A stretch of 64,000 bases of DNA from Amaricoccus sp047275745 (GTDB taxonomy: Bacteria > Pseudomonadota > Alphaproteobacteria > Rhodobacterales > Rhodobacteraceae): contig NZ_JBKQWU010000006.1 in assembly GCF_047275745.1 (NCBI RefSeq), forward strand, positions 61,411 through 125,410, written 5' to 3'. The position numbers and the translations under genes were made by a program. The notes under the pieces are model-generated. The model worked only from the letters and a program-made list of their open reading frames with translations, was not told the origin of the DNA and did no database searches. Every line of letters begins with the position of its first letter. Position 1 is the first letter of the stretch. Shown here piece by piece: positions 8,898 to 16,072 of the stretch.

Positions 8898-9974
8898 TCA
8901 GGCTCCCATCGAGTCGCGCCAGATCGGCAGCCGCACCCTGAAGCGCGTCCGCCCCGGGCGGCTGTCGCATTCCACGACGCCGCCATGGTCCGCGACGAAT
9001 TTCGAGACAAGCGACAGGCCGAGCCCGGTGCCGTTCACCTTGGAACTGACGAAGGGATCGAACACGTCGCGAATGAGGTTGTCCGGGATGCCCGGACCAT
9101 TGTCGGTGATCGTCACGAGAAGGGGCAGGCTCTCGCTCTGCCGGCCCGGACCCAGCATCTTCACGCCGGGGCGGAAGGCGCTCGACATGCCGATCGCGCC
9201 GCCGACGCGGGGCACCGCCTCGGCGGCGTTCTTGAGGAGGTTCTGGAACACCTGCAGCAACTGGTCCGGGTCGCCCGCCGTCGGCGGCAGCGACGGGTCG
9301 TAATCCTCCGAGAAGCGGACATGGGCGGCGAAACCCGCCTGTGCCGCGCGGCGGGCTCGGTCCAGCACGTCATGGATATTGATCGGCCGGCGCTGCGCCG
9401 GACGCAGATCGCCGAACTGCTCCACCTTGTCGACGAGCTTGCCGATCCGCGCCGCCTCGGCCTGGATCAGTCCGGTCAATTCCTTGTCCGCCTCGCCGAG
9501 GCTCATTTCGAGAAGCTGCGCCGCGCCCGAGATCCCGGCGAGCGGGTTGCGGATCTCATGCGCCAGCATCGCCGCCATGCCGGTCACCGAGCGCGCGGCG
9601 GAACGGTGGTTCAGGCTGCGGTCCATCTTGTCCGCCATACCCTGGGGATGCATGAGCAGCAGGATCTCGCCGTCATTGTCGTAGAGCGGGGTCGCATGCA
9701 CGTTCTGGGAGCGCGGCGGCTGATCGGCCCAGGCTACCGACAGGTTGTATTGCGCGACCGAGACGCCGTTGCGCCGGGCCTGGCGGACCACGTCGAGCAC
9801 GGCGCTGTCCTGGCCGACGAAACGTCCGATCGGCCGGCCGGCCATCTGGCGCAGCGAGAGCCCGCCGAAGCTCTCGGCGGCGGGATTGGCGACGCGGATC
9901 TGGTCATGCGCGTCGAGCACCACCGCGGGATAGGGAATGGCGCTCCAGAGCGCCTCGAAACCCATCGTGATCAT
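8898..9974 (-). CDS. ntrB: Nitrogen regulation sensor kinase/phosphatase NtrB
   Basis: Cytosolic histidine kinase that phosphorylates NtrC in nitrogen limitation and responds to PII protein. It is 358 aa, with an N-terminal PAS domain (about 5-110), a HisKA domain with H139 in MLAHEIRNPLAG, and a HATPase domain with VTDNGPGIPDN and GTGLGLSLVSK. No membrane segment is visible, as expected. ATG 9974 overlaps the dusB stop (ATGA), which identifies the start; a longer open frame reaching 11009 is only the dusB shadow. It is followed 4 bp later by ntrC. Confidence 0.95.
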   Translation of the reverse strand: MITMGFEALWSAIPYPAVVLDAHDQIRVANPAAESFGGLSLRQMAGRPIGRFVGQDSAVLDVVRQARRNGVSVAQYNLSVAWADQPPRSQNVHATPLYDNDGEILLLMHPQGMADKMDRSLNHRSAARSVTGMAAMLAHEIRNPLAGISGAAQLLEMSLGEADKELTGLIQAEAARIGKLVDKVEQFGDLRPAQRRPINIHDVLDRARRAAQAGFAAHVRFSEDYDPSLPPTAGDPDQLLQVFQNLLKNAAEAVPRVGGAIGMSSAFRPGVKMLGPGRQSESLPLLVTITDNGPGIPDNLIRDVFDPFVSSKVNGTGLGLSLVSKFVADHGGVVECDSRPGRTRFRVRLPIWRDSMGA

Positions 9975-10984
9975 GCCGCGACCTCCGCGGGTGGCCGGGC
10001 GGCGTCGAGTTCGGGCACCTCGGCCCGGAGGATCCCGATCACCGCCTCCGGGGTCGGCGCCCGCATCAGCCGCGCCCGCGCCGGCGCCGAACCCGGCAGC
10101 CGGTCGAGGTACCAGCCGAGATGCTTGCGCGCCACGCGTGCGCCGATGTCGCGGCCATAGAAGCCGAGCATCGCTTCGTAATGCGCGACGATGAAATCCG
10201 CGAGCGCCGCGCCGCGTGGCGCCTCGGGTACCGGGGCGCCGTTGAGCGCGGCGGCGATCTCGCCGGGCAGCCAGGGCGCGCCCCGCGCCCCCCGGCCGAT
10301 CATCACCCCATCGGCGCCCGAGGCCGCGAGCGCCGCCCGCGCGCTCCCGGCGCAGGTGATATCGCCATTGGCGATCACCGGGATCGTGACCGCGCGCTTC
10401 ACAGCCGCGATCGCGGCCCAGTCGGCGGTTCCGGTATAGAATTGGCAGCGGGTGCGGCCGTGGATGGCGATCATCGACACGCCCGCCGCCTCCGCCCGGC
10501 GGGCGAGCTCCGGCGCGTTCAGCGTGTCGCAGTCCCATCCGAGCCGGGTCTTCACCGTCACCGGCACATCGACGGCGGCGACCACCGCCGCGACGATCGC
10601 CAGCGCGAGGTCGAGATCGCGCATCAGCGCCGAGCCCGACAGACCATTGGTGACCTTCTTCGCCGGACAGCCGAAATTGATGTCGATGACGCGCGCGCCT
10701 TCGCCGGCGCAATAGCGCGCCGCCTCCGCCATCGGGCCAGGCTCGCGCCCGGCGAGTTGCGCCCCGCTCCGTTCCGCCACCCGGCCGATCCGCGCCTTGC
10801 CCCGTGCGAGCGGACGGGCGTTCAGCACCTCGCCACTCGCGATCATCTCCGAGAAAACCATCGCCGCGCCATGATCCAGCGCGCGATCCCGGAAAGGCAG
10901 GTCGGTAATTCCGGCCATGGGTGCGAGAAAAACAGGCGCTTGCGGGATCTTGCAATCCGAAAACACAATCACTGCCCAAACCAT
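9971..10984 (-). CDS. dusB: tRNA-dihydrouridine synthase DusB (NifR3)
   Basis: Flavin-dependent reductase that makes dihydrouridine in tRNA, 337 aa. TIM-barrel signatures: LAPMAGITDLPFR near the N-terminus and VIDINFGCPAKKVT with catalytic C106. IPVIANGDI and GVMIGRGARG form the FMN phosphate site. It is first in the nifR3-ntrBC operon, the classic alphaproteobacterial order. A GTG at 10990 is also in frame; I prefer ATG 10984, which has AGG five bases upstream. Confidence 0.94.
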   Translation of the reverse strand: MVWAVIVFSDCKIPQAPVFLAPMAGITDLPFRDRALDHGAAMVFSEMIASGEVLNARPLARGKARIGRVAERSGAQLAGREPGPMAEAARYCAGEGARVIDINFGCPAKKVTNGLSGSALMRDLDLALAIVAAVVAAVDVPVTVKTRLGWDCDTLNAPELARRAEAAGVSMIAIHGRTRCQFYTGTADWAAIAAVKRAVTIPVIANGDITCAGSARAALAASGADGVMIGRGARGAPWLPGEIAAALNGAPVPEAPRGAALADFIVAHYEAMLGFYGRDIGARVARKHLGWYLDRLPGSAPARARLMRAPTPEAVIGILRAEVPELDAARPPAEVAA

Positions 10985-10999
10985 GTGCACCTGTCGCCC

Positions 11000-11028
11000 T
11001 GATTATCAAATGACCGCCTGAATGGCAA
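11000..11028 (-). promoter_or_regulatory. Putative promoter of the dusB-ntrBC operon
   Basis: On the minus strand TTGCCA (11028-11023) and TAATCA (11005-11000) are separated by exactly 17 bp, a good sigma-70 layout. The start point would fall near 10993, giving a very short leader before the dusB ATG at 10984. It is in the divergent dusB/ispDF gap. Prediction by eye only. Confidence 0.4.
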
Positions 11029-11085
11029 GCACTGCCGGGCAGTCTGTCGCGAGAGAGGCGGTGGTCGGGATCTGAGTGGGTGGGA

Positions 11086-11145
11086 TGGTGGCGGGGTTTC
11101 CAGCGGGCGGGATCGCAGCGGGTGGGATTGCGGCGGGTAGGCGGG
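11086..11145 (+). repeat. G-rich 15-bp degenerate tandem repeat
   Basis: Three units stand in tandem: CAGCGGGCGGGATCG (11101-11115), CAGCGGGTGGGATTG (11116-11130) and CGGCGGGTAGGCGGG (11131-11145), with a weaker copy before them. The block ends 45 bp before the ispDF ATG. The plus strand is strongly G-rich with runs of three G, so it could also fold as a quadruplex in DNA or in the ispDF leader. Confidence 0.6.
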
Positions 11146-11190
11146 GGCTTCTATAAGCGGCGGACCGATCGACCAAGGAGCCCGGGAGCA

Positions 11191-12378
11191 ATGGCCAACG
11201 CCGCGCTGATCGTCGCCGCGGGCCGCGGGGTCCGGCTCGGCGGAGAGATGCCGAAACAATACCGCGAGGTCGGGGGCGAGGCGATTCTCACCCGTGCCAT
11301 CCGCGCGCTCATGGCGCACCGCGACATCGGCCCGGTGCTGACGGTGATCGCGGCGACGGATCGCGCGCTCTATGACGCGGCGACCCTCGGCATCGCCGAC
11401 CCTCGCCTGCTGCCGCCCGTCACCGGCGCCGAGAGCCGCGCGGGCTCCGTCCGCGCCGGGCTCGAAGCGCTCGCACCGCTCGCGCCCCGTGTGGTGCTGA
11501 TCCACGACGCGGCGCGTCCCTTCGTCGCGCCCAAGGTGATCGGAGCCGTCCTCGACGCGCTCCGCGAGGCGCCGGGGGCGGTCCCCTGCCTGCCGGTCGT
11601 CGACGCGCTCTGGCGGGTGGAGGATCGACACGCGGCGAGCCCGGTTCCGCGCGACGGCCTCGCTCGCGCGCAGACGCCGCAGGGTTTCGCCTTCGACGCC
11701 ATCCTCGCCGCGCATCGCGGCCTCGCCGATCCGGCGGCGGCGCTCGACGACGCCGCGGTCGCCCGCGCGGCGGGACTCGCGGTCCGCGCCGTTCCGGGCG
11801 ACGAGGACAACGTGAAGATCACCACTCCGGCCGACCTCGCCCGTGCCCGGGCGCGGGCAGCCGGTCTCACCTCCCATCCGGCTCCCGAGGAGACTGTCAT
11901 GGATATCCGCGCCGGCAACGGCTTCGACGTCCACGCCTTCGGCCCCGGCGACGGGGTCACGCTCTGCGGCGTGCGCCTGCCCTTCGACCGCGGCCTCATT
12001 GGCCATTCCGACGCCGATGTGGGGATGCATGCGATCACCGATGCGATCTTCGGCGCGCTGGCCGAAGGCGACATCGGCCAGTGGTTTCCGCCCTCGGAAC
12101 CGGAGTGGAAGGGCGCGGCCTCGGAGATCTTCCTGCGCAAGGCCGTGGAGCGGGCCGGCGCCCGCGGCTTCGCCGTCACCTCGCTCGACTGCACGCTCAT
12201 CTGCGAGAAGCCGAAGATCGGCCCCCGGGCGGCGGAGATGCGGGCGGCGCTCGCCCGTATCACCGGCATCGACCTCGACCGGATCAGCGTCAAGGCCACG
12301 ACCTCCGAGCGGCTCGGCTTCACCGGCCGCGAGGAGGGAATCGCCGCGCTCGCCACCGCGACGCTGGTGAAGATGTGA
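11191..12378 (+). CDS. ispDF: Bifunctional IspD-IspF (MEP pathway)
   Basis: Fusion enzyme for two non-consecutive steps of the MEP isoprenoid pathway, 395 aa. Residues 1 to about 230 are IspD (MEP cytidylyltransferase): AAGRGVRLGGEMPKQY and IHDAARPFV. Residues 237-395 are IspF (MECDP synthase): GFDVHAFG, GHSDADVGMHAITDAIFGAL, CTLICEKPKIGP and KATTSERLGFTGR. The fusion is common in alphaproteobacteria. The start at 11191 has AAGGAG ten bases upstream. Inside, a GAGGAG and an ATG (11887-11901) stand exactly at the IspD/IspF boundary. ispA and dxs of the same route lie 30 kb away. Confidence 0.96.
   Translation: MANAALIVAAGRGVRLGGEMPKQYREVGGEAILTRAIRALMAHRDIGPVLTVIAATDRALYDAATLGIADPRLLPPVTGAESRAGSVRAGLEALAPLAPRVVLIHDAARPFVAPKVIGAVLDALREAPGAVPCLPVVDALWRVEDRHAASPVPRDGLARAQTPQGFAFDAILAAHRGLADPAAALDDAAVARAAGLAVRAVPGDEDNVKITTPADLARARARAAGLTSHPAPEETVMDIRAGNGFDVHAFGPGDGVTLCGVRLPFDRGLIGHSDADVGMHAITDAIFGALAEGDIGQWFPPSEPEWKGAASEIFLRKAVERAGARGFAVTSLDCTLICEKPKIGPRAAEMRAALARITGIDLDRISVKATTSERLGFTGREEGIAALATATLVKM
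11887..11901 (+). promoter_or_regulatory. Shine-Dalgarno and ATG at the IspF boundary inside ispDF
   Basis: GAGGAG at 11887-11892, then a 6-base spacer, then ATG at 11899 that begins the IspF module in the same frame. It has the form of a complete ribosome binding site. It may be a relic of an ispD-ispF operon that fused, or may still give separate IspF. Confidence 0.45.
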
Positions 12379-12388
12379 GGGTGGAGCC

Positions 12389-12898
12389 ATGACACGGATG
12401 AAGGCGGCCCGCGCCATTGCGACCTTCGGCTACGTCGGCCTGCTCCGCCCGGCCTCCGGCACCTGGGGTTCGCTCGCCGCGCTGCCGCTCGGCTATCTGC
12501 TGCACTGGCTCGGGGGGTTCCCGCTGCTCGCGCTCGCCTCCGCGGCGCTCTTCGGCATCGGCCTCTGGGCGGTCCGCGTCGAGACGGCGGCCAATCCGAC
12601 CGAGGACCCGTCCGAGATCGTCGTGGACGAGGTGGTCGGCCAGTGGATCGCGCTCTTCCCGCTGTCGGCGGGCCTCTGGATGATGGGCATGCCGCCCGCG
12701 CTCTTTCCCTGGCCGGGCTGGGTCGGAGGCTTCCTCATGTTCCGGCTGTTCGACATCTGGAAGCCCTGGCCGGTCTCCGCCGCCGACAACCTGCACTCGC
12801 CCTTCGGCGTGATGCTGGACGATGTGTTGGCGGGTCTCTACGCCGCGATCGTGGTGTGCGCGGCCGCCGCCGTGTCACACGGCCTCATGGGTGCCTGA
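12389..12898 (+). CDS. pgpA: Phosphatidylglycerophosphatase A
   Basis: Inner-membrane phosphatase converting phosphatidylglycerophosphate to phosphatidylglycerol, 169 aa. Family signatures are LLRPASGTWGSLAALPLGYLL at the N-terminus, the acidic EIVVDEVVGQW motif near residue 75, and FRLFDIWKPWPV near 115, with several hydrophobic helices. It starts 10 bases after ispDF and is followed by cinA, whose Shine-Dalgarno overlaps its stop; the three genes look like one operon. PgpA followed by a CinA-type protein is a common alphaproteobacterial pair. Confidence 0.94.
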   Translation: MTRMKAARAIATFGYVGLLRPASGTWGSLAALPLGYLLHWLGGFPLLALASAALFGIGLWAVRVETAANPTEDPSEIVVDEVVGQWIALFPLSAGLWMMGMPPALFPWPGWVGGFLMFRLFDIWKPWPVSAADNLHSPFGVMLDDVLAGLYAAIVVCAAAAVSHGLMGA

Positions 12899-12909
12899 GG
12901 AGGGTCTTG

Positions 12910-13410
12910 ATGGCGGAGCCACGCATGATCGACGAGGACCGCGCGACGCGCCTGCTCTCCGCCGCGCGGGCACGGGGCTGGCATCTGGCCACGGCGGAGA
13001 GCTGCACCGGCGGGCTGGTCGCCGGGGCGCTCACGGATGTTCCGGGCTCCTCCGACGTGGTGGACCGCGGCTTCGTCACCTATTCGAACGCGGCGAAGAC
13101 GGAGATGATCGGCGTGCCGCCGGACCTGATCACCGAACACGGCGCCGTCTCCGAACCGGTCGCGCGCGCCATGGCCGAGGGCGCCCGCGCCGCATCCGGC
13201 GCCGACATCGCCATCGCCATCACCGGCGTCGCCGGCCCCGGGGCCTCGGAGGCGAAGCCGGAAGGTCTGGTCTGGTTCGCGGTCGCTACCGCCGGCGGCA
13301 CTCGCGCGGAGCGGCGCGACTTCGGCGCGCTCGGCCGGCAGCGGGTGCGCGCCCGCGCCGTCGAGACCGCGCTCGACCTCGGGCTTCAGGCGGTGCTCGA
13401 CGCGCCGTAG
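12910..13410 (+). CDS. Nicotinamide-nucleotide amidase, CinA C-terminal type (PncC-like)
   Basis: Stand-alone CinA C-terminal domain, 166 aa; it deamidates nicotinamide mononucleotide in NAD recycling. Motifs: TAESCTGGLVAGALTDVPG, VTYSNAAKTEMIGV and ITGVAGPGA. The N-terminal CinA domain is absent, as in PncC. ATG 12910 has GAGGAGGG overlapping the pgpA stop; a longer frame opening at 12643 is the pgpA shadow. Its last 25 bp overlap the end of the convergent Coq10-like gene. Confidence 0.9.
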   Translation: MAEPRMIDEDRATRLLSAARARGWHLATAESCTGGLVAGALTDVPGSSDVVDRGFVTYSNAAKTEMIGVPPDLITEHGAVSEPVARAMAEGARAASGADIAIAITGVAGPGASEAKPEGLVWFAVATAGGTRAERRDFGALGRQRVRARAVETALDLGLQAVLDAP

Positions 13411-13853
13411 AGCTGGGCCGCGCGGGTCTCGAAAGCGCGCACGATCCGCTGCATCGCCTCGTTAAAGACGAATCCGATCAGCTTCGACAGGATCGCCGAG
13501 CGGAACTCGAAATCGACGTAGAAATCCACCTCGCACTGGCGCTCGCCCATCGGGATGAACTTCCAGCGGTTGCGCAGGTATCGGAACGGCCCGTCGATAT
13601 ATTCGACATCGATGGTGCGATCCTCGGGCCTGAGCGTGACCCGGCTGCCGAAACGCTCACGGTAGACCTTGAACGAGATCACGAGATCGGCCTCCATGAT
13701 CTCCCCCGACCCGTCCGGCAGCGGCTTCACCGAACGGATGCGCGCCGCCGAACACCAGGGCAGGAATTCGGGATAGCGTCCGACATCGGCGATCAGCGCG
13801 TACATCTGATCGGCGGAATAGGGCATGATCCGGGTTTCCGCGTGGGTCGGCAT
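13386..13853 (-). CDS. START/Coq10-like SRPBCC protein (RatA family)
   Basis: 155-aa polyketide-cyclase/START-fold protein. In mitochondria the relative Coq10 binds ubiquinone; in E. coli the relative RatA was described as a ribosome-targeting toxin. Motifs: YSADQMYALIADVGRYPEFLPWC near the N-terminus and a C-terminal helix NEAMQRIVRAFETRA. ATG 13853 was chosen because the upstream in-frame extension lacks conservation features. In alphaproteobacteria the usual inference is a quinone-binding role; sequence alone does not settle it. It is convergent with cinA and overlaps it by 25 bp. Confidence 0.85.
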   Translation of the reverse strand: MPTHAETRIMPYSADQMYALIADVGRYPEFLPWCSAARIRSVKPLPDGSGEIMEADLVISFKVYRERFGSRVTLRPEDRTIDVEYIDGPFRYLRNRWKFIPMGERQCEVDFYVDFEFRSAILSKLIGFVFNEAMQRIVRAFETRAAQLYGASSTA

Positions 13854-13991
13854 AGGCTCCTCGACTGGGGGGCTCGCCCGGAACTCGGCCGGGGTTTCGC
13901 GTTGTCGGTGCTGGTATTTGACAATAGGATGTCGCCGGCACAAGGCCCGGACGGAAACTTCGGCGCCGCCCCGCCGCGAACGCGCGGCGCG

Positions 13992-14043
13992 GGTCGGAAG
14001 CGGTGGCCAGAAGCCGAGGCCGGAAGCCGAAGCCGGAAGCGGA
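13992..14043 (+). repeat. 13-bp tandem repeat running into the hpt ribosome binding site
   Basis: Four units of period 13: GGTCGGAAGCGGT, GGCCAGAAGCCGA (14005), GGCCGGAAGCCGA (14018) and AGCCGGAAGCGGA (14031). The last unit contributes the first GGA of the GGAGG (14041-14045) that serves as Shine-Dalgarno for hpt. Copy-number change would alter leader length but not the SD-to-ATG spacing. Confidence 0.65.
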
Positions 14044-14049
14044 GGTTCG

Positions 14050-14595
14050 ATGAACGCGCGCCCCTATGCGATCGACACGCTGATCTCGGCCAAGGCGATC
14101 GCGGCCCGGATCGAGGGCCTCGCCACCGAGATCAGCGAATATTACCGCGAGACCGACAAGCTCGTGGTCGTCGGCCTGCTGCGCGGCTCCTTCATCTTCA
14201 TCGCCGATCTGGTGCGCGAGATCGACCTGCCGATCGAGGTCGATTTCCTCGAAGCTTCCTCCTACGGCAATTCGATGGAATCGAGCCGCGAGGTGCGGAT
14301 CCTGAAGGACCTCCGGGGCGAGATCAAAGGCCGCGACGTGCTGGTGGTGGAGGACATCATCGACACCGGCTTCACGCTCAACCATGTGCTCGCGATCCTC
14401 AGGACGCGGCACCCGGCGCGGCTCGAGGTCTGCGCGCTGCTCGACAAGCCCTCGCGGCGCGAGGTCGCGGTCGATGCGCGCTGGATCGGCTTCGAGATCC
14501 CGGACCGGTTCGTGGTCGGCTACGGCATCGATTACGGGCAGCGCAACCGCAACCTGCCCTATATCGGCGCGGTCCGCTTCGCCGAGCACTCCTGA
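14050..14595 (+). CDS. hpt: Hypoxanthine phosphoribosyltransferase
   Basis: Purine salvage enzyme joining hypoxanthine or guanine to PRPP, 181 aa. The PRPP loop VEDIIDTGFTL is at 100-110, LVVVGLLRGSFIFIADL near 38-54, and the YGNSMESS flexible loop near 72-79. ATG 14050 has GGAGG four bases upstream. It is monocistronic by context: divergent from the Coq10-like gene and convergent with the RTX gene. Confidence 0.95.
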   Translation: MNARPYAIDTLISAKAIAARIEGLATEISEYYRETDKLVVVGLLRGSFIFIADLVREIDLPIEVDFLEASSYGNSMESSREVRILKDLRGEIKGRDVLVVEDIIDTGFTLNHVLAILRTRHPARLEVCALLDKPSRREVAVDARWIGFEIPDRFVVGYGIDYGQRNRNLPYIGAVRFAEHS

Positions 14596-14644
14596 ACCCG
14601 GCGAAGCCTCGGAAGGTGCCCGCTGGCTCCGCGGGCGCGCCGCC

Positions 14645-15514
14645 TCAGAGCAGGAAGTCCCCCGCGCCGTAATCCTCCGCCGCCACACCCCATCCGTCGC
14701 GGAGCAGGAGCACCAGCACGTCCCGCCCGGTATCGGCGCGGACCACGGTCGTCGCACCCAGATCCTCGACCCAGACACGGCCCGAGCCACCCTCGCCGCT
14801 CGCATCGAAGGTGAAGGACTGGTCGCCGTTCCGCCACGACTTCGCGTCGATGCCGCCGATGTCGATCAGATCCTCGCCAATGGTGAAGTCCAGAACCCTG
14901 TCGCGCTCGCCTTCGCGGATCGAGCCGAAGACGAACGTGTCCTCGCCACCACGCCCGCGCAGAAAGTCGTCGCCCTGCCCGCCGACGATCCGGTCGGCGA
15001 AGTCCCCGCCAAGCAGGGTGTCTGAGCCCTGGTTGCCTTCGAGCACGCTGACATAGGGGCCGACCGGAAGCGGTGGCTCTTCCCATAGATCGGGGGCAAT
15101 GGGCTCAACCTCTATCCGGTCATTGCCGCGACCGCCGGTCAGTTCGATCACTGCGATTGGCACCTGAGAGTCGGCTCCGACCGAAAAGTTCATCACATAG
15201 CCAGCGGTGATCTCATCGTTCCCGCCGCCGCCGTGGAGGCTGATCAACAGATCATCATCCTGGAGCCGCTCGCCATCGTAGTAGCTCTGCATGTTCAGAA
15301 CCGCTGAGAGCGTATCGTTACCCGAGCCGCCATAGGCGACGCTGTGATACGTGACAGCAGATTCTGATAGACTCGTATCCGAATACACCCCCAAGTGGAG
15401 ATCGTCATCTCCCTCTCGCCCGACGGCGTAGATCGACAAACCGTTCGTATCCGGCTGGTCATCTCGAAACGGACCGAAGGTATCGTCGCCCCGAGTGCCG
15501 ATGAAGATAGGCAT
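14645..15514 (-). CDS. Small RTX (hemolysin-type calcium-binding) protein
   Basis: 289-aa protein without an N-terminal signal peptide, built of RTX-like glycine/aspartate repeats: GREGDDDLH (32-40), YGGSGNDTL (61-69), GGGGNDEIT (95-103), GGRGNDRIE (127-135), EGNQGSDTLLGG (159-170) and GGQGDDFLRGRGGEDTF (178-194). The last leads into a peptidase M10 C-terminal-like end (DRVLDFTIGEDLIDIGG). Such proteins are exported by type I secretion and fold on calcium. No catalytic domain is visible. A tolC gene is close, but no ABC/MFP pair is in the window. The 5' half looks lower in GC than neighbouring genes. Confidence 0.8.
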   Translation of the reverse strand: MPIFIGTRGDDTFGPFRDDQPDTNGLSIYAVGREGDDDLHLGVYSDTSLSESAVTYHSVAYGGSGNDTLSAVLNMQSYYDGERLQDDDLLISLHGGGGNDEITAGYVMNFSVGADSQVPIAVIELTGGRGNDRIEVEPIAPDLWEEPPLPVGPYVSVLEGNQGSDTLLGGDFADRIVGGQGDDFLRGRGGEDTFVFGSIREGERDRVLDFTIGEDLIDIGGIDAKSWRNGDQSFTFDASGEGGSGRVWVEDLGATTVVRADTGRDVLVLLLRDGWGVAAEDYGAGDFLL

Positions 15515-15610
15515 GAATCAGTCCCCACTACTGACGGGAAATTGGCTGGATACACGCGGGTTGGTAGATTCCTCGGCAGCCATCTCGATCCGACAACGAT
15601 CCAACCCGGG

Positions 15611-16072
15611 TCAGGCTCCCGGCTGGTCCCCCCGGCGGTCGGCGCGGAGCGCGTCGTCGACCTCGCGGCGGACGATCTTGCGGAGGTCGCGGCTGATCCG
15701 CTCGCCGAATTCGCCCCGGAGTTCTTCCCGCAGGATCTCGCTCACGAGGCCGCGCAGCGCCTCTTCGTCGTGGATGGGCGCGCCGGCGGCGAATCTCGCG
15801 CCACCCTGCTCGCGGTCCATGCCGCCGACGGACCGTTCGAACTCCGCGCGCGTGTCGACCCGCATGTCCTGGGTCAGCATCAGCACGTCTTCCTCGGCCT
15901 CGTCGGGCTCGTGGATGCGCGCGCTCGTCTCGGCGGAGACCAGCGCCCGGATCGAGGCCAGCACATCGGAGAGCGCCTGCCGGTTCGGACCCTTGGGCGC
16001 GTCGCCCGAACCGTCAGCCGAGCCGTCGCCTGCCCCGTCCCCGGACACGCCCCCGTCGGACACGCCCGTCAC
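15611..16072 (-). CDS. Conserved hypothetical protein next to tolC
   Basis: 153-aa soluble protein, function unknown. The N-terminus is Gly/Asp/Ser-rich. It is followed by LSDVLASIRALVSAETSARI, faintly like the short N-terminal helix of PopZ/DUF2497 proteins, then an acidic linker. The C-terminus is an amphipathic, charge-dense helix region EALRGLVSEILREELRGEF with ERISRDLRKIVRREVDDAL. The GTG start overlaps the tolC stop (GTGA, 16069-16072), so it is translated with tolC. A role at the cell pole or in envelope assembly would be a guess. Confidence 0.7.
   Translation of the reverse strand: MTGVSDGGVSGDGAGDGSADGSGDAPKGPNRQALSDVLASIRALVSAETSARIHEPDEAEEDVLMLTQDMRVDTRAEFERSVGGMDREQGGARFAAGAPIHDEEALRGLVSEILREELRGEFGERISRDLRKIVRREVDDALRADRRGDQPGA

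Noticed and set aside
11006..11190. Proline/isoleucine-rich open frame on the minus strand before dusB
   Set aside because: It is only the translation of the 15-bp repeats; it has no start signal and no conserved sequence.
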